A stretch of 64,000 nt of DNA from contig CM046347.1 in the NCBI GenBank assembly GCA_025403435.1, positions 24,874,597 through 24,938,596 of the forward strand, written 5' to 3'. Source of the stretch: Artocarpus heterophyllus (taxonomy: Eukaryota; Streptophyta; Magnoliopsida; Rosales; Moraceae). The position numbers and the translations under genes are program-made. The notes beneath the pieces were generated by a model. It did not search any database. It had not been told where the DNA came from and saw nothing but the letters and a program-made list of their open reading frames with translations. Positions 20,253 through 32,258 of this stretch are shown here, piece after piece (position 1 is the first letter of the stretch; every line of letters starts with the position of its first letter).

Positions 20253-22609
20253 TGTAACGCCCCTATATGGGGGTTAACAGTTTTTAATGAGATAAAATAA
20301 AAATAAATAATAAAAGTAAAACCTTAAAAATAAAATTTGCCCAGGGACTTAAATGAAAACTCTCAACTCAAAAATAAAAATATAAACGATAAATAAACCA
20401 CAGTTTTAATGTAGCACCTTAAATTTTATAATATAAACTGTTGTCATCATCATTTTAACCCTCAACACATTGTAATACAGTCACAGAAAGTAACAATTGA
20501 TGCTTACATTATCATGAAGAACATTCTCAACAATTGAAGCAGTCCCAATGAAATATAGCTACATCACTTCGTCAACTATATTTCTCGTAGCCACCTCACA
20601 CTTAGTGAGTCCTGAAAAGATAAAAATATAAGGGAATGAGCGACACTATGCTCAATAGAGAAAGCCATTACTCACCTTTAGGTTTTTATCCTTACCACAT
20701 TAAAACCTGCATGGTTAGTAAGTTACATCATATTCCAGATTATGAGGTTTATTATGATCACATCTTATGGATACCGTAGTTAATCATTACCAAGTGTCAT
20801 AATTACACATTTATACAAATATTACCAATCATCATTGTTCCTAGGTATCCATGTTAAATAGAGTATCACTCAACTCATCGAAACCCAAATGGGCGCACTT
20901 GATCACCCTATAAACATTCCAAGGGTGTTCCGGTGAGGGAACATCAAGCCCGGAGTCCTCACCAAATCGATTCCTATACAGTGTGTTCTGGGACTTTCAA
21001 CCCAAGGAAGCGTCATCGCCTTCCCCCTATTTTACCTTTTAGGGTATTCATGCTCAAGGACGTAACCGTCGCCCTCTTCATGTCTCACAATTTCTCTATA
21101 TTGAATCATTATTAATAGAGTTAGTTTTCCTAACCATGCTTCTCAATTTATAACATGTGTCAATTCATTATGTTCCTCGCCGTACAATACAAGACGAGTC
21201 CATGTCATAGTTTCATATGTGATACTCATATAATATTAGTTCAACATAGATATATATATTGCGGCAAAACAATCAATTTTAATTCTATAAAAACCTCACA
21301 AAAGATGAGTAATAGAATCCCTCCCTTTCAAGCTTATCAACAATCTTTTAATCCTGGAATCAATTAACGTTAGCTCCATACTCCCTTGATCCTAAGGCGT
21401 GCATAAGGACAATTAAAACTAAAGCACAACATACAACTACATTCATAAATAAATCATGTGTAAACCTATCTTACTAGTATGCCATTAAAGCTTTTATATA
21501 AATCTCTTTTGAATACCACAGTAAACAATTTTTGTCTTAACACAATATAAAATGTGAACAAGTAATCTATATGTTTTAGACCCTAATAAGATTCATCAAT
21601 CACTTAGGATAATATTGGAAAGGTTGCAAGACATTAAAGAATTAGGTGGTGAGCAAAGATGGGTTCTTGGTTCAGGTTAGCAGCTGATATACCATAACAA
21701 ACTGGCAGATTTACTAGTTTCCAATACAAAAATTGAATAATTCTTAGAAAATAAAATACAACTCCGATTTAGGTTTATGATAGCTCGTTAGAAAGCCTAG
21801 GATGCTACTTTTCAAATATGCAAACCAATTCATAAAATTCATTTTAATTTAATCTTAGAATTTCAAGAAATAACCACTGCCCATTGAGGTATTACAAAGT
21901 TTAACAATATAAATTTTCTGTCTAGGGCATATACACTTAGACTTCATACATATGCTCCAAAATAGCAACAAACATATACTTAGGTTTAAGAACGCAAATT
22001 TGAATAATCCTTTAGTATAAAAGAAAATTTATAAATGAAAAACTAAATTTGTTCATAAGATTCTAACCTCGGATTATGATTAGTTGGAAGCTTGAAATGG
22101 CTTCAAAACAGGTTCCTTTACTTCGGTATGACTGAAATTCTTGCTCAAATGGAGGTGATGGTGGCTGATTTTTATGGCTGCCTTGAAGAAGTTCTCTAAG
22201 TATTTTGCTTCAGCAAAGAAATGAGAAGAAGAGTGTGGGAACCGTGGAAGAGAAAGGAAGAAAAGATGAAGTCTTTGAAGAGAAGTGATAGAAACAATTA
22301 TAGAGGAGACATGTTGAAGCATGTCACGGAGGAAATAAAGAAAATGAGGGTCAAGAGTAGTTGGAAAAGATATCCTTATGTCTCATCTAAAGACTTTAAC
22401 ACATAATGCCAATATGACATTTTTGAGATTTATTAGAAGTTCTAAGGCTTTTTAGTAATCATACTAAATAAATATAGGAGAATTTTAGAAAATTTAAAAA
22501 TAGATAAAAATAAATATTATAAAATAAATTTAAATGCAGCAATTTTTTTTATACACTAAAAATTAATTTAATTACCTCAATACCCGTTAGGAGAATAACG
22601 GGTGTCACA
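20253..22609 (-). repeat. LARD-2 5' LTR
   Basis: 2357 bp. It differs from the partner LTR by about 20 substitutions plus small indels (an extra A near 20343; a missing two-base unit near 22400). Confidence 0.92.
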
Positions 22610-22614
22610 TTTGC
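22610..22614 (+). other. LARD-2 target site duplication, right (tttgc)
   Basis: Matches 13486-13490 exactly. Confidence 0.9.
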
Positions 22615-23229
22615 ACTCGACCGGATATTAGCTATGCGGTCGGGATTGTAAGTCGATTTCAGGCGGATCTAGAACCGAACCATTGGGTTGCGGTAAAGCA
22701 TATTTTCAAGTACCTGAGAAGGACTCGAGGGTATATGCTTGTGTATTCGGGTGAGGACTTGACTCCTCTAGGATACACTGATTCAGATTTTCAATCCTGT
22801 CTGGATTCTAGGAAATCGACTTTGGGGTTTGTGTTTACTCTGGGTGGCGGTGCCATCAGTTGGAGAAGTGCGAAGCAAGATTGCACTTCGGATTCAACGA
22901 TGGAGGCCAAATATGTGGCGGCTAGTGATGCTTCGAAAGAAGCAGTGTGGCTCCGCAAGTTCCTTGGGGATCTTGAGGTAGTTCTTGGTATGGATAAGGT
23001 GGTATCACTGTACTGTGATAACAGTGCGGCGGTAGATAATGCTAAGGAACCAAGATTTCACAAGAAGAGTAAGCATATTGATCGGAAGTATCATGTGATA
23101 AAGGACTTCGTTGGGGGCGGGCATGTCACGGTGTGCAAGATTGCGTCAGAGGATAATTTAGCTGATCCATTTACGAAGACACTTACTGGGAGAGTCTTCG
23201 AGAGGCATGTGGAAGCTATGGGGATGTGA
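22615..23229 (+). pseudogene. Copia-A gag-pol, part 3 (end of RT and RNase H)
   Basis: The final part of pol after the LARD-2 insertion. It reads YTDSDFQSCLDSRKSTLGFV near 22770-22830 and carries the copia RNase H motifs (SWRSAKQDCTSDSTMEAKYV, then YCDNSAA near 23010, KSKHID near 23065). It ends at a TGA at 23227-23229. This part is open, but the polyprotein is already cut upstream. Confidence 0.88.
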
Positions 23230-23255
23230 AATTTGCTGTATTTACTCACTTAGTG

Positions 23256-23267
23256 CAAGTGGGAGAT
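23256..23267 (+). other. Copia-A polypurine tract
   Basis: A purine-rich AAGTGGGAGAT directly precedes the 3' LTR. The identical sequence precedes the Copia-B 3' LTR. Confidence 0.8.
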
Positions 23268-25324
23268 TGTTAGACATGTATGCCCTAAGGAGTAAAAATG
23301 TAATTCATTTTTTGGAGACATTTTTATCAATAAAGAATTTATTCATTTATATATATCAAATCTTGTCCTCTTTACGTTCATATTTGTTGAATGTATGATA
23401 AGCAAACAGTAGTCTGAGACTGTCAGTCTAAACCTTAAGAGTTGGGCATATGATGGACTGATTATGCGGAAGACACGATTCTTAAGGAGGTGGTCTAAAA
23501 CATATGATCCGCAATCGAGGGAATAAAGTTGGGCGCTTTATTCATGTAAAGATTGTTATGTTGTCTATATCCCTACTAGGAGATGATTTGTCTTGACCAT
23601 CGGAGTTGGACTCTGTGAATAGAAACATTGGCACGTTGTCATAGGTGACGATGTGTTGGATCGGGACATAAAGTGAATTGATTTAGATTAATAATTCTGT
23701 CTTGGCAAATTTATTCACTTTAGACAGTCATTTGTATTGTATCTTAATCCTGAGATGAATAGTAGGCCCGTTGTCTCGACTTGTGTCTTTTGATGTACCA
23801 ATGGGTGACTCCCACATCTCTATAGTGGTATGCATGCCGGTACGTTGGAGGCATGACTCTTGATAGTGTAGACTTGTTATTCATAGATATGGAATCCATA
23901 GCTCCTCTTTAGGAGTAATGATAACCTCTTATATGCGTTGTCCTGTAATTGGAAAATTGGAGCGCTCAACTATTTAGATACATAGGTGTAACCGAATGGT
24001 ATACTATCTTTGGATGGTAAGTTTTCTAATGGTGAGACAATGGAACGTAAGATAAAAATAATCGGGAAGGTAAGACAAAACTTGTCCTTAAGCCGATTAT
24101 GGATTATCATATGGGAACACGATACACTTTGATATGCCATGGAGACTTAGCTACACGAGCTTCGTAATTCTATAAAGTTCGAGAGTGCAGCTGTAAGCTT
24201 TTAGTGGAGTAGCGTTGGAGTTAATAATTGTGAAATGTATATCTGGGATATTGGGTTTCATAATTATCATGAGCTTGAACTTTATAGGTCCATTTTGGTC
24301 CCCTTTGCTAGCTCACAAAATCCTGTAACGACACGGCGTGCTTTTCCAATAATTGGTGACTTATGTCGGATTTATCAGATTGGTTTAAAATTTGTAAGAA
24401 TCAAATAATTTATGTCTGTTTATCGGTTGAATTAATTTTGTAAGAAATTAGTTCAAGATAAACTTGTTGAATTATTGCGATCAGATAATTCTTGTATGTT
24501 TTTCGGTTGTTTTAATTTTGGACAAATTAGAACAAGATAAACTTGTAGAATTATTGTGAATTGATTTATTTTCTTAGAGATTATCTTGATAAAGTTTGTT
24601 TTGATCAGATAACTTCTCTATTGGGTTATTTAAATCAAAACTGAGACTTTAACCTTTAGAATCTCGAGTGGAAAATAACAGATTCGAGAAGATTTTTTCT
24701 CGGGAGTTCGGCCTACCGGGTGACGTCTTCGGCCTGCCAAACTGGCCTGTTCGGCCTGCCGAACTGAATGTTCGGCCTGCCGAACTGAATGTTCGGCCTA
24801 CCGATCAACGGGAGATAAGATTACGCGTTTTCACACGAATCTTATCAGATACTGATCCAAACTTGATTCTGTTTCGAGTTTTTGAGACCTAATCTAATAT
24901 GGACTGACCCTAGGACCAATAGGTTTAAAAAGGGAGTGAGTCTCATGATTTACTCAGATCAATTTGAGAGATTAAGAGTGATACTCTTCTAGTGAGCATC
25001 TGAAAACTCTCTGAGAGCTTTTGTTCACAAATCACGAGCACTAGCTTTGGGTTCTCTCTGTTGGTTGGAAGGAGAGTCATCGGTGGAAGAGCTGTACGTG
25101 TGAGCCCACACTCACTCCGGTTGTGGATAGAGAATAGCAAACAAGACCAGTTGGTTGAGGCTCTTTTGGAACGTTACTTCTCTACACAGGTTGCGGAGGT
25201 TCTTCGGCACACTGAGGTTAGTAAGATCTGTTTAATTTATACATATAACATGTCAAACTTGTGTTTTGGAAATTACTCTGATGAAAAATTTTAAAAAATT
25301 CCGCTGCGCACTTTGTTTCCAACA
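23268..25324 (+). repeat. Copia-A 3' LTR
   Basis: 2057 bp, starting TGTTAGACATG and ending TTTCCAACA. A minisatellite of the reverse-complement unit (TTCGGCCTGCCGAA) is at 24706-24806. About 120 bases on there is a weak TATA-like TTTAAAAAG near 24925, so the repeat lies in U3 if that is the promoter. Confidence 0.92.
24706..24806 (+). repeat. Minisatellite TTCGGCCTGCCGAA in the copia U3
   Basis: Five degenerate units, in the orientation opposite to those in the leader at 751-1013. Confidence 0.8.
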
Positions 25325-26673
25325 GAGACATGACTCTTAATAGCGTAGACCTGTTATTCATAGATATAGAATCCATAGCTCCTCTTTAGGAGTAATGATA
25401 TCCTCTTATATGTGTTATCCTGTAATTGAAAAACTGAAGTGCTCAAACATTTGGATACATAGGTGTAACCAAATGGTATATTGTCTTTTGATGGTAAGTT
25501 TTCTGATTGTGAGATAATGGAACGTAAGATAAAAATAATCAAGAAGGTAAGACAGAACTTGTCCCTAAGCCGATTATGGATAATCTTATGGGGATGCGAT
25601 ACATTATGACTTAGCTATATAGGCTTCCTAATTCTATATAGTTCGAGCATGCAGCTCCAAGCTTTTAGTGGAGTAGCGTTGGAGTTGATAATTATGAAAT
25701 GTGTATTTGGGATATTGGGTTTCATAATTATCAGGAGCTTGAACTATATAGGTCCATCAGGTCTTCTTTGCTAGCTCACAAAAATCTTATAAGGATACGG
25801 TATGTTTTTTCAATAATTGGTGACTTATGTCAGATTTATCAAATTGGCTAAAATTTGGTAAAATTAGATAATTTATGTTTGTTTATAGATTGGATTAATT
25901 TTGAATTAATTCAAGATAAGCTTGTTGAATTATCAAGAATTCATTTATTTTCCTAGAGATTATCTACTTAAAGTTGTTTTAATTAGATAACTTCTCTATT
26001 GGGTTATTTGAGTTAAAATTGAGACTTTATCTTATAGAATATTGGGTGGAGAATAAAAGATTCGCTAGGATTTTAATCGCAGGTTTGGCATGCCAATCCT
26101 CAAGTTCGGCCTACCGATGGGGCATGTTCGGCATGCCAGTTAGACAGATTGACATGCCGACCACGCGATAAAAAGATCACGTGTTTTCTCGCGGATTTCA
26201 TCAGATATTGATCTGAATTTGATTCTGATTCAAATTTTTGAGGCCTTATCTAATAGGGACTGACTCCTAGGCCCAACCTCTATTAAAAGAAAGCGAGTCT
26301 CATTATTATTTACATCAGTTGAGAGATTAAAAGTGAAACTCTGCTAGTGAGATTTTGAAAACTCCTTAAGAGCTATTGTTCACAAACACGAACTATAGCT
26401 TTGGGTTCTCTCAATTGGTTGGAAGGAGAGTTACTTGAAGGAAAAGCTAAACGACGTGAGCCCATACTCACTCCGATCGTGGATAGAGAATAGCAAAGAA
26501 GGTCAGTTGGTTGAGGTCCTTTTGGAACATTACTTCTCTTTACTGATTGAGGTAGCTTTTCGACATATACAAGGTTAGTAAGATTTGGTTAATTTATGCA
26601 TATAGCGTGTCAAACTTGTGCTTTAAAAAATACTTTGATATTTAAAATTCTACTACGTATTATTTTTCTAATA
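25325..26673 (+). repeat. Copia-B 5' LTR, right part
   Basis: Aligns with 32844-34282 of the Copia-B 3' LTR. It includes diverged minisatellite units (about 26085-26165) and ends at the primer site. Confidence 0.9.
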
Positions 26674-26675
26674 AT

Positions 26676-26688
26676 TGGTATCAAAGCC
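26676..26688 (+). other. Copia-B primer-binding site
   Basis: TGGTATCAAAGCC has one change from the plant initiator-Met site, two bases after the LTR. Confidence 0.8.
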
Positions 26689-27189
26689 TAGTTTTTACGT
26701 AAACTTACGAGTTTGTGATCATGCTATATGTATAAATTATGTGATCTTTATCTCTCCTATCCTTGAATTTAATTTTATAGAGAGTTCGTACTCTAGGGTT
26801 TCTATATTTTTTATATGTTGTCATGGATTATATGGTAAATGTTTATTAATTAATTATGGTTGATTAAATTATTATTTAATTATTTATTAATTAATTAATT
26901 TATACCGGTTATGGTTCCTTAGAGGTTAGAATATGTATCTAGGTTTTTTATGTAATTAGATGGCAGACTATCATCTCTGTCTAGGAATTATTATTTAATT
27001 TTAAATTTGTAAGAATTTTGTAATTAAATAATCATTCGGAGATGACGGATTTAGAAGGCGGATCTAGAAGATAGATGATGGTGCTATCAAGTATTTCCTA
27101 AGTCTCTAATTTTATATTTTCGAATTGTTAAAAATTAAATTGATAAATTACATTAGAAAATGTATTTTTTAAAAAGGGTGGTTTTTGCT

Positions 27190-27425
27190 CGATTGGTATG
27201 CTGATCCTCCAGTTCGGCAAACTGATGATCGCTTGATCGGCAGGCTGGACTTTAGGTTTGACAAGCCTACAACGGGGCAGAAATCAAGTGGCTCTGGCAA
27301 CAAGCTGAACTTCTAGTTCGGCAGGCCGATTTGTCATGTATTGGCAAGCCGAGATATGAAGATCGGTTGGCCGGTGGGTCATGACTGGTAGGCTGATCAC
27401 CCAGATCGACTTGCCGGCAGAGAGC
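27190..27425 (+). repeat. Decayed TCGGCAGGCCGA minisatellite, Copia-B leader
   Basis: About nine units, many mutated at C and G positions as expected for methylated repeats, in the same place and orientation as 751-1013. Confidence 0.75.
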
Positions 27426-27986
27426 TACAAATTTTTCCAAAAAAGGTGTAGTTTTTCGTGCAGTTTTAATATTATTTTTGGGACAATTTTGAGAAACATT
27501 AAATTTGGATATGACTAGAAATATGGAGTATTCGATTCATATAGGATTGAAGACTTGAAGATAGACATTACATAAAGAAGGATACAGCTTGAGGATTCAA
27601 GGATGGCGAATTGATAATATATTTCGATTATTCTCTTGTAATCTTTATTTTCTATTCTCTTGGATGGAACCATAATATTATGGTTATTTATTATTATTTT
27701 GCTTTTAGCTTTGCTTGATTGCTTTGCTTGTCTGCATTATAATATGATTAGCCATATATATTGATAACATGCCATATAGAATAGGGAGCGCCGCCCAATT
27801 AAAAATTGTTCATGCATGTTTTTAAAATAAAACCTTGATTTTAAAAGATTGAGTAAGAGAAGGTTTTCGAAGAGAGGACCTAAGGCCTCCATCGTTGGTC
27901 CATAGGTAGCACATGTTGGTCCCGACCCCAAGGAAGGGATTTCATCATGTACTGGGTTGGATCTTTGAAAGGATAAGGTATTTTAG

Positions 27987-28031
27987 CATGGTTTATCATT
28001 GATCACCCTAAGGTGACGATAATAAACCATG
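27987..28031 (+). other. Leader hairpin conserved with Copia-A
   Basis: CATGGTTTAT pairs perfectly with ATAAACCATG; the inner helix is CACC/GGTG around CTAA. It is the same 45-base size as 1566-1610. One outer pair is G-C here and A-U in Copia-A, a compensatory change. Confidence 0.65.
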
Positions 28032-28389
28032 GATAAAATATTAAAATGATGGTTATACACTCAAGTTAATTTTATTATTAACCTACTCTAGGAGCTCTGT
28101 TAATAAAATTAATGGCCAAAGAAACGATTATTAATATATGTTGGATCATATGGGTCTTGGATGGCATATATTAATCAGGAGGGGATATGTGTTCCTAATT
28201 GAATTTGGCAAGTCTCCCCAAGACGGCTTGTTGAATTCTGAGTTGGGAATTATCGTTGTAACATTGTGATTTTTTCAAGGTTTTGACGCATAAACACATT
28301 TGTATGTTATACATAATTGTGTTATCTTACTAAATTATTATGGTATGTTTGCTTCTGTTTGGTATATGGTTCTTTATTGTAGATTAAAA

Positions 28390-31300
28390 ATGTCTCAAAA
28401 CGCTTTATCTTTAATACCTAATAAAAACCAATTAAATGGTGAGAATTTTAATGATTGGAAATGGAACCTAAATAGCATCCTATCCTTGAGAAACTAACTT
28501 TTGTACTAACCACACCGTGTCCTCCCAAACCTACTGGGGAATCCACTTATGAGCAAATCCAAGCGTATCATCACTGGAAAGTTGCTAACGATCAGGGTCG
28601 GTATTATGCTATGCTAGTATGAATAACATACTGTAGGCTCAACATGAAGATTATGAGACTGCAAAACAGATCTTGGATAATCTTAAAAACATATTTGACA
28701 GCCAAGCCATAACAAATCAGAAAAGGGCACTTCGAGAACTTTTGAACTACAAGCGAAAACCAGGGACATTTATAAAGGAGCATATGATGTTGGTCATGGG
28801 TTACCTTGTTGAGGCTCAAACCCATGGAGCCGATATCGATGCCGAGTCACAGATGACTATGGTTTTTTAGACTCTGTCAAAGGATTCCATCCTGTTTAGA
28901 GCTTATTTGAGCAATAGACAGGATGTGACCTTAACGGAGTTGATAAAATAGTTATAAGAGTTTGAAAAACTAATTAGGGAAACTCCTGCTAATGGAGAGG
29001 TTGACTTGGCGGTTGCATCCAGTTCCAATCCTAATCTAGGGAATGTAAGCAAGCAAAAGGCTGAGGATGGAAAGGTTAGGCACATAAAGAAGAATTGCAA
29101 GGACTTCCTTACTCAAGGAGTTAAGTGTGGTCTTCTGGTTTTAGAAACTTGTTTTGTTGAGGAATCTAGTGACACTTGGGTCATAGATTTTAGAGCAACT
29201 AATCATATTTGTATTTCTCTAGAAGGATTCTGGGAAACGAGAAGTTTACTTCGTAAAACTTCACATTTCAGATGGCCGATGGATCCTTGGTATTAGCTGT
29301 AGCAGTAGGAGATGTCCAATTTTATTATGATAAATATAGGAGTTTAGTTTTGCGAGATTGTTTTTATGTTCTTAAATTCAGAAGGAATTTGATATCCATA
29401 GCTTGTTTATTTAAAGATTCTTATTCAATTTCTTTTAATAATAAAGTGATGATTTGTAAAAACAAATCTCTTCTCTGTGATGGATGGATGCAAAACAATC
29501 TATATTTTATCAAACTTAAGATGGACTCACTGCTAAATACTAAGGTAAATGATAATAACACTAAAAGACTTAAGACTTCTCACTCTAATGATCTTTAGCA
29601 TTTACGATTAGGTCATATTAGCCTGAATAGGATTCAAAGGTTGGTAATGGATGGACCTTTAAGTCACTTAAAGGTGGAATCTATACCTCAATGTGAATCT
29701 TGTTTGGAGGGTAAAATGACCAAAAGACCATTCAGGTTTAAGGGCAATAGGGCCGAAAGGGTTCTAGAACTTGTGCATAGTGATGTTTGCGGACCAATGA
29801 ACATCCGAGCATGAGGAGAGTATGAGTACTTCGTCACTTTTATTCATGATTACTCAAGGTATGGGCATGTGTACCCAATGCACCACAAAAGCGAAACTTT
29901 TGACAAGTTCAAGGAGTTTCAGGCTAAAGTGGAAAAGCAATTAGGTAGACCTATAAAGGTACTGTGATCTGATCGAGGTGGAGAATGCCTTTCTGATGAG
30001 TTTTTAGGACACTTATTAGAGAATGAGATTCTATCCCAGTTGACTACGCTAGACACTCTGCAGTAGAATGGCATGGCAAAGAGAAGGATTAGGACTTTGT
30101 TATACATGGTTAGGTCCATGATGAGTTATTCATCATTGCCTTTATCCTTTTAGGGATATACGTTGTAAAGTATATGTTATCTTCTGAATGATATGCCTTC
30201 AAAATCGGTTCCTAAAACTCCTCACGAGTTATGGACGGGCAATAAGACATCCTTAAACCATATTCGTATATGGGATGTCTGGCTCATATGCTATTTAGGG
30301 ATGCGAATAAGTTAAAAGCATGTTCGGAAGTTTACGTGTTTGTGGGATATCCAAAAGGGACTAAAGGGGGTTATTTCTATAACCTCAAAAGTAAATAAAG
30401 TCGTGGTTTCAACTAATACAACTTTCCTTGAGGAGAGTTACATGGATGACTTTAAGCCTCGAAGCAAAGTGGTGCTTAAGGAGTTAAGGGATCTAACCAC
30501 TCTGAGGGTTCCGATAGAAACCACTCCAATCGGTGTTGAAAAACCAAAAGAACCCGAACAACAACCTAAGGGGCTTTAGCGTAGTGGGAGGATCGGGCGT
30601 CAACCCGAGAGATATATGTTCAATGGGGAGGCCTTTTTGGCTGAACCAAATAAACATGACAGGGATCCTTACACTTTCACAAAGGCTATGGAGGATGTTG
30701 ATTTAAAACTTTAGACAGAGGCCATGAATACAGAGATGAAGTATATGGAGACTAATCGGGTCTAGGAGCTTGTGGATCTTCCTAAAAGGGTAAAACCTAT
30801 AGGGTGTAAGTGAATCTACAAGAGGAAAATAGGAGTGGATGGAAAGGTCGAAACCTTTAGGGCTAGACTGGTAGCAAAGGGATACATGCAAAAGGAAGGA
30901 ATCGGTTACAAGGAAACCTTTTCGCCGGTAGCCATGCTTAAGTCCATCTGGATTCTCTTGTCCATAGCTGCCGCTCTTGACTATGAGATTTGGCAAATGG
31001 ATGTCAAGATGGCTTTTTTAAATGGCTATCTTGATGAGTCCATTTATATGGAACAACCAAATGGGTTCAAGGCTAAGGGTAAGGAGGGTAAGGTTTATAA
31101 ACTGCTAAAGTCAATTTATGGACTTAAGCAGGCTTCCTATTCCGAGGACATAAGATTTGATCAAGTGATCAAGACTTATAGGTTCTCATAAAATGTGGAT
31201 GAACCATGTGTGTATAAACACATTAAGGATAGGAAGGTGATTTTTCAACTACTCTATGTAAATGACATTCTGCTAATTGGCAATGACGTTGGGGCATTGT

Positions 31301-32220
31301 CATCGATCAAATTGTGGTTGACTAAGCAGTTTGACTTGAAGGACTTGGGTGAAGCTAATTTTATTCTCAGTATCTAGATTTTTTAGGATAGGAAGAATAA
31401 AATGATAGCTTTGTCACAAGCCGGCTACATAGATAAAATTCTTATGAGGTTTACAATGCAGGATTCCAAGAAAGGTGGGCAACCATCTAGGTCTGGAATT
31501 ACTCTTTCTAAGAAAGACTCTCCAAAGTCTCAGGAAGAAAGAGAATACATGAAGAAGGTGCCTTATGCTTTGGCAGTAGATAGTCTCATGTATGCCATGC
31601 TTTGCACACTACCAGATATTTGTTATACGGTGGGAATTGTAAGTCAATTTTGGGCAGATCCGGGACCAAACCATTGGGTTGCGGTAAAGCATATTTTCAA
31701 GTACCTGAGTACGACTCAAGGGTATATGCTTGTATATTCAGGTGCGAACTTAACTCCTCTAGGATATACTGATTTGGATTTCTAATTCTGTTTGGATTCG
31801 AGGAGATCGACTTCGGGTTTTGTGTTTACTTTGAGTAGCGGTGCCATTAGTTGGAGAAGTGTGAAGCAAGATTGCACTTTAGATTCGACGATGGAGGCCG
31901 AGTATGTGGCAGTTAGTGATGCTTCAAAAGAAGCAGTATGGCTCTGCAAGTTCTTTCGGGATCTTGAGGTAGTTCCTAGTATGGATAAGGCGGTATCACT
32001 GTACTGTGATAACAGTACGACGGTAGCTAATGCTAAGGAACCAAGATTTCACAAGAAGAGTAAACATATTGATGGGAAGTATCATGTGATAAAGGACTTT
32101 GTAAAGGGTGGGCATGTCACGGTTTGCAAAATCGTGTTAGAGAATAATTTAGCTGATCCACTTACGAAGACACTTACTGGGAGAGTCTTCGAGAGGCATG
32201 CGAAAGCTATGGAGATGTGA
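28390..32220 (+). pseudogene. Copia-B gag-pol, heavily degraded
   Basis: The ATG at 28390 opens a gag matching Copia-A (MSQNALSLIPNKNQ). Order and spacing then follow Copia-A through protease, integrase, RT and RNase H to a TGA at 32218. The protease Asp-Ser-Gly is changed to Asp-Phe-Arg (near 29187), the zinc knuckle is partly deleted (near 29070), and the RT motif YVDD reads YVND (near 31257). Stops include TAA or TAG near 28495, 28868, 28950, 29597, 30700 and 31188. TGA at 29965-29967 is at the same integrase position as the TGA in Copia-A. It is clearly inactive. Confidence 0.9.
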
Positions 32221-32258
32221 GATTTTTCATATTTACTCACTTAGTGCAAGTGGGAGAT
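32221..32258 (+). other. Copia-B polypurine region
   Basis: A short spacer ending in AAGTGGGAGAT, the plus-strand primer, identical to Copia-A. Confidence 0.75.

Larger units (their letters stand above)
13491..22609 (-). mobile_element. LARD-2: second LOG-carrying non-autonomous LTR element, inverted
   Basis: This 9119-bp element is of the same family as LARD-1 but opposite in orientation, with a perfect tttgc target duplication. Its LTRs are 2358 and 2357 bp and differ at about 20 positions by hand comparison (around 0.9%), so it is older than LARD-1. The interior (4404 bp) holds the same cargo in the same order and again no gag or pol. Its LTRs keep a ~387-bp block that LARD-1 lacks, so the two represent subfamilies. 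Confidence 0.93.
1..25324 (+). mobile_element. Copia-A: Ty1/copia LTR retrotransposon, split by two LARD insertions
   Basis: This element runs from inside its 5' LTR (window edge) to the end of its 3' LTR. The order is LTR, primer-binding site, long leader, gag, protease, integrase, reverse transcriptase, RNase H, polypurine tract, LTR. That is the Ty1/copia order, because integrase precedes reverse transcriptase. Removing 3565-11774 and 13491-22609, plus one copy of each 5-bp duplication, leaves a contiguous coding region colinear with Copia-B. The 239 bp of 5' LTR in the window differ from the 3' LTR at roughly 7-8 positions, so the insertion is not very recent. The element lies inside the 5' LTR of Copia-B. 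The large LTRs and RT sequence suggest the Angela/Tork side of copia; that clade call is tentative. Confidence 0.9.
26689..28389 (+). other. Copia-B leader
   Basis: Non-coding and colinear with the Copia-A leader. It has a decayed minisatellite (27190-27425) and the same hairpins, including 27987-28031. Confidence 0.8.
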
